21,529 nucleotides of DNA. Source: a virus. Position 1 is the first letter of the stretch, and the number at the start of each line of letters is the position of its first letter. Below the pieces are notes generated by a model. The model searched no databases. It had not been told where the DNA came from and saw only the letters and a list, made by a program, of their open reading frames with translations. Shown here in pieces: positions 21,484 through 21,529 of this stretch. The stretch is taken from the IMG/VR virus record IMGVR_UViG_3300042914_000290, positions 1 through 21,529 of that record; one strand, 5' to 3'. The position numbers were made by a program, and so were the translations under genes.

Positions 21484-21529
21484 CTGCGCCATCCCCACCG
21501 CGTCGCGGGAGCGCCGCGCCCTCTGGCTG
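21484..21529. other. GC-rich palindromic patch at window end
   Basis: The last 45 bases are strongly GC-rich next to an AT-rich stretch. They contain the inverted repeats CCGCG-T-CGCGG (near 21498-21508) and GCGC-C-GCGC (near 21511-21520). Reading frames are open on both strands but too short to judge. It may be the end of another gene, or part of a cis-acting site that continues past the window. Confidence 0.4.

Larger units (their letters stand above)
21038..21529. other. Non-coding, inverted-repeat-rich region upstream of terminase
   Basis: About 490 bases without a convincing gene. It is AT-rich except for the last 45 bases. The octamer ACAGTCTG occurs at 21101, 21331 and 21382, with GCAGTCTG at 21405 and ACAGTCAG at 21065. 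At least six perfect or near-perfect inverted repeats are present, described separately. A further weak one, CGTTC/GAACG at 21173-21195 followed by a T-run on the plus strand, could stop leftover plus-strand transcription. Such repeat-rich regions next to terminase genes often hold packaging sites, origins or promoters; which applies here is unknown. Confidence 0.8.

Noticed and set aside
21477-21529. A plus-strand frame from ATG at 21477 to the window end, possibly a divergent gene
   Set aside because: Only 17 codons are visible, there is no ribosome-binding site, and the composition simply reflects the GC-rich patch.

Overview
The window is the structural (virion) module of a tailed bacteriophage, in which every supported gene lies on the minus strand and is read from right to left. 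The right-hand end (about 490 bases) is non-coding and rich in inverted repeats. The genes then follow in transcription order: large terminase, portal, two small proteins, a giant 1851-residue virion protein, two medium virion proteins, scaffold, major capsid protein, two small proteins, a run of tiny lysine-rich proteins, a small Gly/Ala-rich protein, a putative head-tail connector, a tail fibre with a long alanine heptad shaft, and a series of small beta-rich tail or receptor-binding proteins that runs off the left edge.

The order terminase, portal, scaffold, capsid, connector, fibre is the classical assembly order of Caudoviricetes. No tape-measure, tail-tube or tail-sheath gene is visible. 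That, together with the large proteins between portal and scaffold (candidate internal or ejected proteins), makes a short-tailed phage the more likely form, but this is inference. An actinobacterial host, probably freshwater given the moderate-to-low GC, is suggested by my memory of similar proteins in actinophage and uncultured freshwater phage genomes: the C-terminal domains of the 496- and 507-residue proteins, the small CFGCK protein, and the beta-rich receptor-binding family. I could not check any of these by search.

The genes are packed extremely tightly. Many junctions are TAATG, TAGTG, ATGA or GTGA overlaps, and several ribosome-binding sites overlap the stop codon of the upstream gene (TAGGA), so translation is probably coupled throughout. 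Only three places break the packing: the leader upstream of the terminase, a 120-base gap before the scaffold with a promoter-like sequence, and a 69-base gap after the capsid gene with two competing hairpins. These are the best candidates for control points.

Three genes are shorter than 60 codons and easily missed: 4281-4442, 4698-4847 and 5531-5680. All fit the coupled arrangement. No tRNA, CRISPR array, insertion sequence, integrase or defence gene was found. The most unusual non-protein feature is a 76-base perfect three-way-junction fold, about 50 bases upstream of the terminase start.
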